Source: Pseudomonas sp. GM80
GTDB taxonomy: Bacteria; Pseudomonadota; Gammaproteobacteria; Pseudomonadales; Pseudomonadaceae
Direction: 5' to 3'
DNA: 64,000 bases
Assembly: GCF_000282515.1 (NCBI RefSeq)
Contig: NZ_AKJD01000150.1
Location: 19,521 to 83,520, forward strand
A program made the translations under genes and the position numbers. The first letter of the stretch is position 1; each line of letters starts with the position of its first letter. The notes beneath the pieces are model-generated. The model worked only from the letters and a program-made list of their open reading frames with translations. It ran no database searches and was not told the origin of the DNA. This document shows, piece by piece, positions 32,335-39,315 of this stretch.

Positions 32335-35036
32335 TGAAAGAAGACCTCAAAGATACGGTCATCGAACGGCTGCAATTCGATTTCGACCTGAAACTTCGCG
32401 CCGGCACGAAATACATGCGGGGTGGCACCTGCCCCAAGTGCAAAAAGAAAGAACTCTACGCTCGATACGACAATCCCTGGCAGATCCGCTGTGGTCGCCC
32501 TGAACGCTGCGGTCACATCGAGCATGTGAAAAACCTGTACGAAGATCTGTTCGAGGACTGGAGCAAGCGTGCACCGGCGACAGATAACGATCCAACCGTG
32601 ACAGCTCGGGCGTACCTTGAGTTCGCCCGGGGCTTTGACGTTGGGATGCTAACCGGCTGGTACACGCAGGAAAACTACGTCAATCACGAGACGGGGCATT
32701 CCAGCGCCACGATCCGCTTTCCGCTCCCCAACGGTGGGTATTGGGAACGTTTGATCGATCGCCCATCCCGCTTCGGCAAGATGAAGGCTCGGTTCAAACC
32801 CAAATATAGCGCCCTCGGTTACTGGTGGTGCCCGCCCTCCGTCGACCTGGCCACCGTAGAAGAGCTATGGATTGTCGAAGGGATCTTCGACGCCATCGCT
32901 CTCCAGCAGAACGGCATCCCGGCAGTCTCTGCAATGTCGAGCGTCAGTTACCCCGCTCATGCGCTGGAACAACTGGCAGAGCAACGTAAAGGCAACCTGC
33001 CCCGACTGGTCTGGGCTTTGGATAACGAACCGACAGCGCGCGGCTACCTACAGCGTTGGGCGAAGTTGTCTCGCGAGCTGGGCTACAGCTGCAGTGCAGC
33101 GCTGATACCACAACGCCGACGGCAGAAGCTCGACTGGAACGACCTGCATCAACGTTGGGGGTTTGAAGACTCCGACAAGCGCGAACAACGACGTCAGCGC
33201 GATCTCCAAATTGCGCGTCACGAAGGTGATTTGCTTCTGGCGGCTTCGCCCCGTGAGAAAGCGATCTTGATGTACACCTGGGAAGATGCAACGTCGGAAT
33301 TCCATTTCGATTTCGCCGACCGGATGTACTGGGCAAAATTTGACCTGTCCAAGCTGGAAGACGAGCAACGCGCCCTTATCAACAGTGACGATCACGACGA
33401 TCAACTGCTGAACGATCGCCAAGCACGTCACAAGGTTCTGGAGTCTGTCTGCGCGTTGAAACAGATTGCCAACTGCAAATTTGAGGCGCTTTACAAGCAG
33501 GTGAACGACGTGACCGGTGACGCCTGGTTCTATTTCCAGGTTGAAACCCCGAGTGACAACGCACCTGAAAAATTTACGTTCACTCCCAAACAAATATCGT
33601 CGAGCAGTGAATTCAAGGCGCGCTTGATGTTCGCCGGCGCGACCTGGCTTGGCACACAAAAATACCTAGACCAGATCGTCATCCGCCAGACGGAAGGGCT
33701 GCAAACGGTCGAAACCATCGATTACATCGGGTACAGCAAAGAGCATAAGGCCTACATCTTTAACGATATCGCCATCCAAGGAGGGAACGTCTACAAGGCC
33801 AACGAAGAAGACTATTTCGAATTCGGTCAGTCACGGGTCAAGTGCCTGATGAAGTCCATCAAGATCGCCATGGCGCCCACTGCTAAGGCCTATCGCGATG
33901 ATTGGCTACCAAAGCTCTGGCTGTGCTTTGGCGAAAAGGGACTCGTTGCCCTGACCTACTGGTTTGGCTCGCTATTCGCCGAACAGATCCGCGCCGACTA
34001 CGAGAGCTTCCCGTTCCTGGAAATGTCAGGCGAGCCTGACTCCGGCAAGACGACCTTGATCAAATTTCTTTGGAAACTGTTCGGGCGTCTTTACGAAGGC
34101 TTCGACCCTGCGAAGGGTTCCACCTCCGGCCGCAGCCGTGCAATGGGTCAGGTTTCCAACATTCCCCTGGTACTACTCGAAGCAGACCGCAACACCGATG
34201 CCGATAACGCAAAATCGTTTGAATGGGATGAGTTCAAGGACTACTACGGTGGTGGGCTGCTGCGAACCCGGGGCGTGAAGAACAACAGCAACGACACCTA
34301 CGAACCGCCCTTCCGTGCGTCGATCGTTATTGCGCAGAACGCAGGTGTGTCCGGGCATGAAGCGATTCTGAGCCGGATCACCAAACTGTATTTCCCTAAG
34401 CCCAACATCACCGAAGACAGCCGTGCAGCTGCAGACTCGCTCGTTCAGACGCAAGTCGAAGACGTCAGCCACTTCATAGTCAAGGCGATGAAGGCCGAGT
34501 CGCAGGTGATGAAGCGCTTCGCCGAGGTATACCCGAAGTACCGTACGGAACTATGGGCAAGCAAAAAGCTGACTTCGGATCGCATCATCCGTAATCACAG
34601 CATGCTGCTCGCCTTGGTCGACTGCCTTCAATTGGTACTCCAACTGCCTGAACAGATGGTTCGAGAAACCCAGCAATACATCAAGGGCATGGCCAACGAA
34701 CGGCAGGCGGCGATCACCACCGATCCGCAAGAGCTGAACGACTTCTGGCAGGTCTATGACTACCTGGAATCCCTCCCGGGCGCCCCGCTGGTCAACCACA
34801 GCAAGAACGCCGGCGTCATCGCGATCAACCTCAACCAGTTCGCAGAAGTCGCTCACGAACACCGTCAGCGCATACCGGACTTGGCCACCCTACGACGAAT
34901 GCTCAAGGACGGCCGCACCCACAAATTGCTTGAGGCGAGTAAGCCCACTGAAAGCAACATCAGGGCAGCGCTGCAGGCGCGCACTCCGTTGACCCCGATT
35001 CCGCAGACGGTTCGCTGCTGGCACTTCAAGGCGTAA
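32331..35036 (+). CDS. Phage primase-helicase (Toprim zinc-binding primase with C-terminal ATPase)
   Basis: The 901-aa replication protein combines priming and unwinding. The N-terminus has a zinc site (CPKCKKKELYARYDNPWQIRCGRPERCGH, about residues 34-63). A Toprim-like core contains LWIVEGIFDAIALQQNGIPAVSAMSS (about residues 180-205) and LPRLVWALDNEPTARGY. A C-terminal P-loop ATPase has SGEPDSGKTTLIKFLWKLFG (about residue 563) and the Walker B-like LVLLEADRNTD. Its size and order match the large early primase-helicases of Pseudomonas P2-like prophages, which replace P2 gpA-type initiation. It is the main early gene. Confidence 0.88.
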   Translation: MMKEDLKDTVIERLQFDFDLKLRAGTKYMRGGTCPKCKKKELYARYDNPWQIRCGRPERCGHIEHVKNLYEDLFEDWSKRAPATDNDPTVTARAYLEFARGFDVGMLTGWYTQENYVNHETGHSSATIRFPLPNGGYWERLIDRPSRFGKMKARFKPKYSALGYWWCPPSVDLATVEELWIVEGIFDAIALQQNGIPAVSAMSSVSYPAHALEQLAEQRKGNLPRLVWALDNEPTARGYLQRWAKLSRELGYSCSAALIPQRRRQKLDWNDLHQRWGFEDSDKREQRRQRDLQIARHEGDLLLAASPREKAILMYTWEDATSEFHFDFADRMYWAKFDLSKLEDEQRALINSDDHDDQLLNDRQARHKVLESVCALKQIANCKFEALYKQVNDVTGDAWFYFQVETPSDNAPEKFTFTPKQISSSSEFKARLMFAGATWLGTQKYLDQIVIRQTEGLQTVETIDYIGYSKEHKAYIFNDIAIQGGNVYKANEEDYFEFGQSRVKCLMKSIKIAMAPTAKAYRDDWLPKLWLCFGEKGLVALTYWFGSLFAEQIRADYESFPFLEMSGEPDSGKTTLIKFLWKLFGRLYEGFDPAKGSTSGRSRAMGQVSNIPLVLLEADRNTDADNAKSFEWDEFKDYYGGGLLRTRGVKNNSNDTYEPPFRASIVIAQNAGVSGHEAILSRITKLYFPKPNITEDSRAAADSLVQTQVEDVSHFIVKAMKAESQVMKRFAEVYPKYRTELWASKKLTSDRIIRNHSMLLALVDCLQLVLQLPEQMVRETQQYIKGMANERQAAITTDPQELNDFWQVYDYLESLPGAPLVNHSKNAGVIAINLNQFAEVAHEHRQRIPDLATLRRMLKDGRTHKLLEASKPTESNIRAALQARTPLTPIPQTVRCWHFKA

Positions 35037-35046
35037 GGGCAATTCC

Positions 35047-35337
35047 ATGCAAATCCAGGTGATTAACGATCAAGGTCAAGGCGACTCGACAGCAGAGATC
35101 CGCCGACTAAATACCGCAGCGGCCGAGTGTGAGTCTGAAATCCGGACTGTATTCGCGGAAGCATATGCCAACGCGGGCCTGGTCGACGCATTGGAGATCC
35201 GCTTCAACCGAGGCGACCGCGAAATCCTCGTTATGAATTGCAGCCGCGTTCAAGCGCAAGCCGTCCTTGAGTGGCAGGCATGTGATGAACAAGGGGAGTT
35301 TGAAAGTTTGGTGATTCACCTGGTGCGATCGGTTTAA
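35047..35337 (+). CDS. Phage protein of unknown function
   Basis: The 96-aa product lies 10 bp after the primase-helicase. It has an acidic helical N-terminal half (TAAAECESEIRTVFAEAYANAGLVDALEIRF) and a strand-rich end (ALEWQACDEQGEFESLVIHLVRSV-like). No motif is recognised. Tight spacing and the same strand make it part of the early operon. Confidence 0.55.
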   Translation: MQIQVINDQGQGDSTAEIRRLNTAAAECESEIRTVFAEAYANAGLVDALEIRFNRGDREILVMNCSRVQAQAVLEWQACDEQGEFESLVIHLVRSV

Positions 35338-35380
35338 ACCCGCTCAACCAGGAACGATGCCGGCGGCGCCGGTAAATGAA

Positions 35381-35412
35381 GGGTATCGAGGGATTGCGCT
35401 CCCTCGATACCC
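35381..35412 (+). other. Strong hairpin between early genes
   Basis: GGGTATCGAGGGA (35381-35393) pairs perfectly with TCCCTCGATACCC (35400-35412) around a TTGCGC loop, a 13-bp stem. No T-run follows. It could be an RNA processing or attenuation element, or a protein-binding dyad, between two small early genes. Confidence 0.6.
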
Positions 35413-35430
35413 GCTACTGAGGGCAACACT

Positions 35431-35709
35431 ATGCAAGCACAGCACCGAAGCAGCGACTCGAAGGCTACCACATCGCGCGAGCAAAGCGCGTTGGCGGGAC
35501 GCCACCTGATGACGATCCAAATCGTTGGTACCGCGATTTTTGAATACCAGGTGCAAAAAACCATTGATGCGCGAGACCGCCTTGAATCGCTGGCCAACAT
35601 AGCCAAAGCGCAGGGCGATCTAACCGACGTTGAGGCACTTGTTGTTGCAAACGTACTCGCCAATCACAACACCTCCACCCAGCAGTTGCGGGGACGAAAA
35701 CATGTCTGA
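35431..35709 (+). CDS. Phage protein of unknown function
   Basis: The 92-aa product starts at 35431 after a TGAGGG site. It has a polar N-terminal third, and its remainder is helical and Ala-rich (RDRLESLANIAKAQGDLTDVEALVVANVLAN). It overlaps the next gene by 8 bp. No family was recognised. Confidence 0.55.
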   Translation: MQAQHRSSDSKATTSREQSALAGRHLMTIQIVGTAIFEYQVQKTIDARDRLESLANIAKAQGDLTDVEALVVANVLANHNTSTQQLRGRKHV

Positions 35710-35920
35710 ACCAAACACCACCACTCGTATACGCCCAGCGTTGGCCAGCAAGCGGCTTGACTTGCCCAGCGTCTGCGATATTTGCGGCTTTGCTCGATCC
35801 ATTCCCCGGCATAACCGCTGCAGTAAGCAACGGCAGCAACGAAAAACAGAGGAATGGGAAACCTTCATGGCGGAAAAAATAGCCGCGAGACTAGCGAAGG
35901 AACGCCGTTATGCCCGCTGA
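35702..35920 (+). CDS. Small Cys-containing phage protein
   Basis: The 72-aa product starts at 35702 (MSEPNTTTRIRPALASKRLDLPS) and contains CDICGFARSIPRHNRCSKQRQQRK, a C-x2-C...C pattern that could bind zinc, with a basic helical end. It overlaps both neighbours (8 and 11 bp). Function is unknown. Confidence 0.6.
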   Translation: MSEPNTTTRIRPALASKRLDLPSVCDICGFARSIPRHNRCSKQRQQRKTEEWETFMAEKIAARLAKERRYAR

Positions 35921-36224
35921 CATGCCAATGGAATCGCCGGATCTGCTCAGCTCGATACACGAACTGATTCGGCAGCTGCAGCGCCCCGCCGTTGCTGCAG
36001 AGCATGAACTATGGACAGCGCAGGATATTGCGGCGTACCTAAAGCTATCCGCCTACACGGTCGAGCGTCGGGTTGTAGTTCAACCTGGCTTCCCTACGAG
36101 CGTTCAGCCTTGTGCCACTGGATTGAAAGCCGCGAAAAGATGGTTCGCGGTAGAGGTGATTACCTGGTTGCGGCAACATCGCGCTCGGTTGCCCGCAACG
36201 AGGCGAGCAAGGCAAACAGCGTGA
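35910..36224 (+). CDS. Excisionase-like HTH protein
   Basis: The 104-aa product has an AlpA/excisionase-type winged helix (about residues 35-90): ELWTAQDIAAYLKLSAYTVERRVVVQPGFPTSVQPCATGLKAAKRWFAVEVITWLRQHR. This is the typical phage Xis/Cox fold pattern. It is the last early gene before the integrase, which is on the opposite strand, so it is well placed to steer integrase toward excision. The assignment is by fold and position. Confidence 0.78.
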   Translation: MPADMPMESPDLLSSIHELIRQLQRPAVAAEHELWTAQDIAAYLKLSAYTVERRVVVQPGFPTSVQPCATGLKAAKRWFAVEVITWLRQHRARLPATRRARQTA

Positions 36225-36233
36225 ACAAAAAAA

Positions 36234-36260
36234 AGCCTGCGTACTCCGCAGGCTTTTTTT
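36234..36260. terminator. Bidirectional terminator between excisionase-like gene and integrase
   Basis: AGCCTGCG and CGCAGGCT form an 8-bp stem with loop TACTC, flanked by A7 on one side and T7 on the other. It can end both the early operon (plus) and the integrase transcript (minus); the integrase stop lies within its right edge. Confidence 0.9.
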
Positions 36261-37257
36261 ATCCCAGACGCTGCGCCAGTTCCGACGCTGTGGCGTTGTA
36301 ATAGATCATCAAAGACTTGAGATCCTTGTGGCCGGTAATACGCGCCAAATCCAGCACGTCGACCTTACGAGCGAGACGCGTAATGGCTTCATGCCGAGTG
36401 TCGTGAAACGTCAGACCATCTATTCCCAGTTCGTCGCGAATCCTCCGGAACATAGAGTCCGCCGATCCTGACTCTAATCTGAATAGCCGATCGTCAGCGC
36501 TCTTACCCTTGTAAAGCGGCTCCAACAACTCTCCCGCACGCTTGCTCAGCGGAACATTCCGGCTGGTGCCGTTCTTTGTCATTGGCAGATGGACGAAGCG
36601 CTCGCGCAGGTTCACCCATTTCGCGGTCAGACCCAGTATCTCGCCTTGCCTCATCGCGGTTTCGATCGCGATGAGAAACGCATATCCCAACTCCTGCAGA
36701 AGCGTCACCGGCGGCTCCCCCTCGACGTAGCCAAGTCGATTCAGCAGCGCGCTGATTTCGCTGGGGGCAACACGACGTTCGCGGGGCGCACCATTGCTCG
36801 GCCGTTTCGCATCACGGACAGGGTTGGCCAGGCAGGTTTTCCATTCACGTCTGGCGAGTTCAAAGACGGACGACAGAAGTGTCATTTCACGCCTGACCGT
36901 CGCAGTCTTCACCACCTTCAAGCGTGCATCCCGCCATTGAGCGACCTGCTCGGACGTTATGCTATCCATCAACTCTCCAACCCACTCCAGTTCCCTGTCG
37001 AACTTATCAAGCCGTAGCTCTTCCCAGCGCTGGCCTGCCTTGGTTGGTGACACATCGCGCTTGTACCTACGCAGTGCCTCCGAAAGCGTCATAGAGACGC
37101 TTGTGCGAGACTTACCACTCTGCGCAATGATTTCAGCCTCACGAGCAGTTGCCCAAGCAACAGCCGCGGCTTTGGTATCGAACGTCTGGGAGTCACGAAC
37201 ACCTTGCTTCGCGACCTCAGCGCGCCAACCACCACTTCGTTTCCGGTACGAAGCCAT
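36259..37257 (-). CDS. Phage integrase, tyrosine recombinase
   Basis: The enzyme recombines phage and tRNA attachment sites. The start at 37257 has a strong GGAGGG site and gives 332 aa. An N-terminal arm-binding region (MASYRKRSGGWRAEVAKQGVRDSQTFDTKAAAVAWATAREAE, about residues 1-45) is followed by a SAM-like core domain. The catalytic domain has ETAMRQGEILGL (Arg), HDTRHEAITRL (His, Arg), GHKDLKSLMIYYN (His, Tyr). It lies 158 bp from the right core, and its leader contains the candidate arm sites, which suggests autoregulation. Confidence 0.95.
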   Translation of the reverse strand: MASYRKRSGGWRAEVAKQGVRDSQTFDTKAAAVAWATAREAEIIAQSGKSRTSVSMTLSEALRRYKRDVSPTKAGQRWEELRLDKFDRELEWVGELMDSITSEQVAQWRDARLKVVKTATVRREMTLLSSVFELARREWKTCLANPVRDAKRPSNGAPRERRVAPSEISALLNRLGYVEGEPPVTLLQELGYAFLIAIETAMRQGEILGLTAKWVNLRERFVHLPMTKNGTSRNVPLSKRAGELLEPLYKGKSADDRLFRLESGSADSMFRRIRDELGIDGLTFHDTRHEAITRLARKVDVLDLARITGHKDLKSLMIYYNATASELAQRLG

Positions 37258-37267
37258 TCCACCCTCC

Positions 37268-37285
37268 TGGCGTAAAAATGGCGTA
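37268..37285 (+). promoter_or_regulatory. Candidate integrase arm-type repeats, right arm
   Basis: TGGCGTA occurs at 37268-37274 and 37279-37285, 11 bp apart, just upstream of the integrase start. The pair matches the left-arm pair at 4842-4859 in sequence, spacing and orientation. Confidence 0.6.
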
Positions 37286-37414
37286 AAGGCTACCACGCAC
37301 TTGCACGAAACTGCCGCTCACTGTCTTCGCACGACACGGCCAGTCACCAGCATAGCCGGGCATCGCAGGTGTTTGCCGCTTGTGGTACGTTACCGTCGCA
37401 TTCAGACCGTTGCC

Positions 37415-37428
37415 CCCTCGGGGCACCA
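37415..37428 (+). repeat. Right attachment core (attR)
   Basis: An exact second copy of the 14-bp CCCTCGGGGCACCA core. It is followed by a terminator resembling that after the intact tRNA, so this is the displaced 3' end of the tRNA-Leu locus and not a tRNA gene. Confidence 0.9.
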
Positions 37429-37437
37429 AAATTAAGA

Positions 37438-37466
37438 AAGGTCTTGCTTAGCAAGGCCTTTTTTTT
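37438..37466 (+). terminator. Original tRNA-Leu terminator, displaced beyond attR
   Basis: AAGGTCTTGC and GCAAGGCCTT form a stem around TTA with one G-T mismatch, followed by six T residues. It is probably the host's pre-integration terminator. Confidence 0.85.
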
Positions 37467-37493
37467 CGCCTGCAATAAAGCTCTTGCCCCTGC

Positions 37494-37520
37494 AGGAGCT
37501 GCCGCAGGCTGCGATCTTTT
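37494..37520. repeat. Pseudomonas REP-like element (GGAGCTGCCGCAGGCTGCG type)
   Basis: The word GGAGCTGCCGCAGGCTGCGA followed by TCTTTT recurs at 62388-62420, and diverged inverted copies occur at 63927-64000. It lies in a short intergenic gap just beyond the prophage. Confidence 0.7.
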
Positions 37521-37564
37521 GACTTTCAGCTTCTCGACCGACGAAAACCCCAAGGATCATCACC

Positions 37565-37894
37565 ATGGAAACGTCACTGGAAACAGTCGCCCTCTTCTCC
37601 CTCAAGCTCGCGTATGAGGAAGAAGGCCTGAGCCCGATCCTGCGCGATGACATGGTCATGGGTGACTACCAGCGAGATATTTTCGAGTTGTTGGTGAAAC
37701 GTGGCGATGTCGAGACTATTCAATTCAAGATGAATGAGTGCCTCGGCTTGGCGCTGGATTCATTGGGCGGTATCGAGAAACCGCTTGGGCGTGAGTTGCA
37801 CAAGCTGTCGGCGGACTTCAGCCAGGCGCAGTCGCTGGAGCAGCTCGATCAGCCGCTCCTCGCGCTCAAGGTTTATCTGAAAGACATTCTTTGA
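37565..37894 (+). CDS. Conserved small protein of unknown function
   Basis: The 109-aa product is acidic and helical (SLKLAYEEEGLSPILRDDMVMGDYQRDIFELLVKRGDVETIQFKMNECLGLALDSLGG). It has no signal peptide, membrane helix or recognised motif. It is a host gene just past the prophage end, and its base composition matches the flanking host genes. Confidence 0.6.
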   Translation: METSLETVALFSLKLAYEEEGLSPILRDDMVMGDYQRDIFELLVKRGDVETIQFKMNECLGLALDSLGGIEKPLGRELHKLSADFSQAQSLEQLDQPLLALKVYLKDIL

Positions 37895-37913
37895 TTGAGC
37901 GCGTCGCGCGCTC

Positions 37914-38321
37914 TTACAACAGATGTTTGGAGATGTACTTGGAAATCTCCACCATCGACGTCTTCCCGGTGAATTCAAACTTCACCTTGCCCAGCGATGA
38001 AAAGTAAATCTCCAGCTCCGAGTCCAGGTCAAACGTCCCCGACGTTTCCACGGAGTAGGCGACGATGTTCTTGTACGGCAGCGAAGTGAAATCCTTCTTG
38101 CTGCCCGTGATGCCCTGGACGTTGACGGCGATGATGCGTTTGTTGGTAAACACCACCCCATCGCGCATGGCCTTATAAGAGTCGATCACCTCTTCCCCTT
38201 CCAGCAACAGGGCGCTGACGCGCTCGGCGTATTCGTCGTTCTGCTTGAGTTTGAAGAAACCCTTGTTGTTGAAGTCGATCATCTGCCCATCCTCTGGTTG
38301 AAGAAAAATCCTGTCCTTCAT
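37914..38321 (-). CDS. Bacterial PH-domain protein (bPH_1-like)
   Basis: The 135-aa product shows the bacterial pleckstrin-homology pattern: LLEGEEVIDSYKAMRDGVVFTNKRIIAVNVQGITGSKKDFTSLPYKNIVAYSVETSGTFDLDSELEIYF (about residues 40-110), with the VxFTNKRIIxxD-like core and a final amphipathic helix. Such proteins are usually cytoplasmic with unknown ligands. It is convergent with the 109-aa gene, 20 bp away. Confidence 0.82.
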   Translation of the reverse strand: MKDRIFLQPEDGQMIDFNNKGFFKLKQNDEYAERVSALLLEGEEVIDSYKAMRDGVVFTNKRIIAVNVQGITGSKKDFTSLPYKNIVAYSVETSGTFDLDSELEIYFSSLGKVKFEFTGKTSMVEISKYISKHLL

Positions 38322-38455
38322 CGCTATTGCCCACCGTTTGGCACCGATGAAGAGAGTGGCGCGACGCTACTATTTTGTTATCTTGCCGTCCATCTTCAGC
38401 GCGACTGATCAATACGCGCTGCCTCAGGATTTTTGCAGGTTAAGGAAAGGATCGA

Positions 38456-39244
38456 ATGGCGTTTCTGTGTCTACTCGCATTTCTGGCGACATGGGGTTTG
38501 ATGTGGCGCTGGGTGGTGAAGAACCGCGGCAACTGGAATCTGTTTTTCGGCAACGTTCTCGGCGCGGGGGCGGGTTTTATTGTCGGTGTCGTGGTGTTTT
38601 CCATCTCGCTGGCGCTGTTCACGCCGGAGCTTAAAACTGCAAAAAAACAGGTTCAAGAGACGGTGACTCAAGAGGTCGCGCCGGCTGCGCCGAAGCCTGA
38701 GCCTGTTCCTGCGCCGGCCCCTGTTGCTGTCGCGCCACCCGCACCCGCACCAATCCCTGCACCTGCACCTGCACCGGCACCTGCGCTGGACAACTTTCCG
38801 GCCTTTGTTGCCGGCAAACCGCAGAATGAGCCTTCGCCACCCGAGTCCGCGTTGCTGCCGAACTACAGCAGTCGTCTGACCAGCACGGTGTTCGAGAAGC
38901 CGATTACGGATGCGCTTGGCCAGGACTTCGTCGCCCTGCGCAAAATGCTCGGCAAGGACCCCGAGGCCGATAAGTCCATGATGGCGGCGGTGATGTGCGC
39001 ACCCTTCCTGCACAGTGCGATGCGCTTCCCGGCCACAACGGTCGTTGCCCCGCAAATCACCAACAAAAACCAGCGCTTCAAGGATCAGATCTACACCATC
39101 AGCAATAACGTCAGCGCCCGCAATATGCTCGGCGACGATGTGAGCTATCGCTACACCTGCACCGTTCAGCCCGTGGCGGGCAGCACTGCAGAAAATACCG
39201 AATGGCGATTGCTCGATCTGAAGCTGAAGAAGGCTGAATCTTAA
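38456..39244 (+). CDS. Membrane-anchored protein with Pro/Ala-rich linker
   Basis: The 262-aa product starts after an AAGGA site. It has two hydrophobic segments (about residues 2-18 and 33-56) and a Pro/Ala-rich linker (about residues 75-115, built of repeated PAP units encoded by CCTGCACCTGCA-like repeats). A globular C-terminal domain ends in YTCTVQPVAGSTAENTEWRLLDLKLKK. No family was recognised. The linker points to a domain held away from the membrane. Confidence 0.6.
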   Translation: MAFLCLLAFLATWGLMWRWVVKNRGNWNLFFGNVLGAGAGFIVGVVVFSISLALFTPELKTAKKQVQETVTQEVAPAAPKPEPVPAPAPVAVAPPAPAPIPAPAPAPAPALDNFPAFVAGKPQNEPSPPESALLPNYSSRLTSTVFEKPITDALGQDFVALRKMLGKDPEADKSMMAAVMCAPFLHSAMRFPATTVVAPQITNKNQRFKDQIYTISNNVSARNMLGDDVSYRYTCTVQPVAGSTAENTEWRLLDLKLKKAES

Positions 39245-39315
39245 GCCTCGCTTAAGGGTTGCAGGCGCCGGCTGCGCTATCATCGCCGGCTGTGCGCCTT
39301 GAGCCTTGCCCACCG

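Larger units (their letters stand above)
4783..37428. mobile_element. P2-related prophage integrated in tRNA-Leu(CAA)
   Basis: A 14-bp identical core (CCCTCGGGGCACCA) lies at the tRNA 3' end (4783-4796) and again at 37415-37428, next to a tyrosine integrase. Between the cores are all the modules of a temperate contractile-tailed phage: integrase, excisionase-like protein, repressor and Cro-like switch, primase-helicase, Ogr-type activator, terminase, portal, scaffold, capsid, head completion, sheath, tube, tape measure, baseplate, fibre and lysis genes. The head genes and their order (portal and terminase divergent from scaffold-capsid-terminase small subunit-head completion) are P2-like. The tail sheath and tube are of the HP1/K139-like type. 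The left end carries cargo, including umuDC. No essential module is clearly missing, so it may be inducible. Confidence 0.95.

Noticed and set aside
37411..37428. Second tRNA-Leu gene at the right prophage end
   Set aside because: Only the last 14 bases match; there are no D, anticodon or complete T arms. It is the displaced attachment core.
38745..38800. Short tandem CCTGCA-type repeats as a possible CRISPR or satellite
   Set aside because: They encode the Pro/Ala linker in frame and have no spacers.
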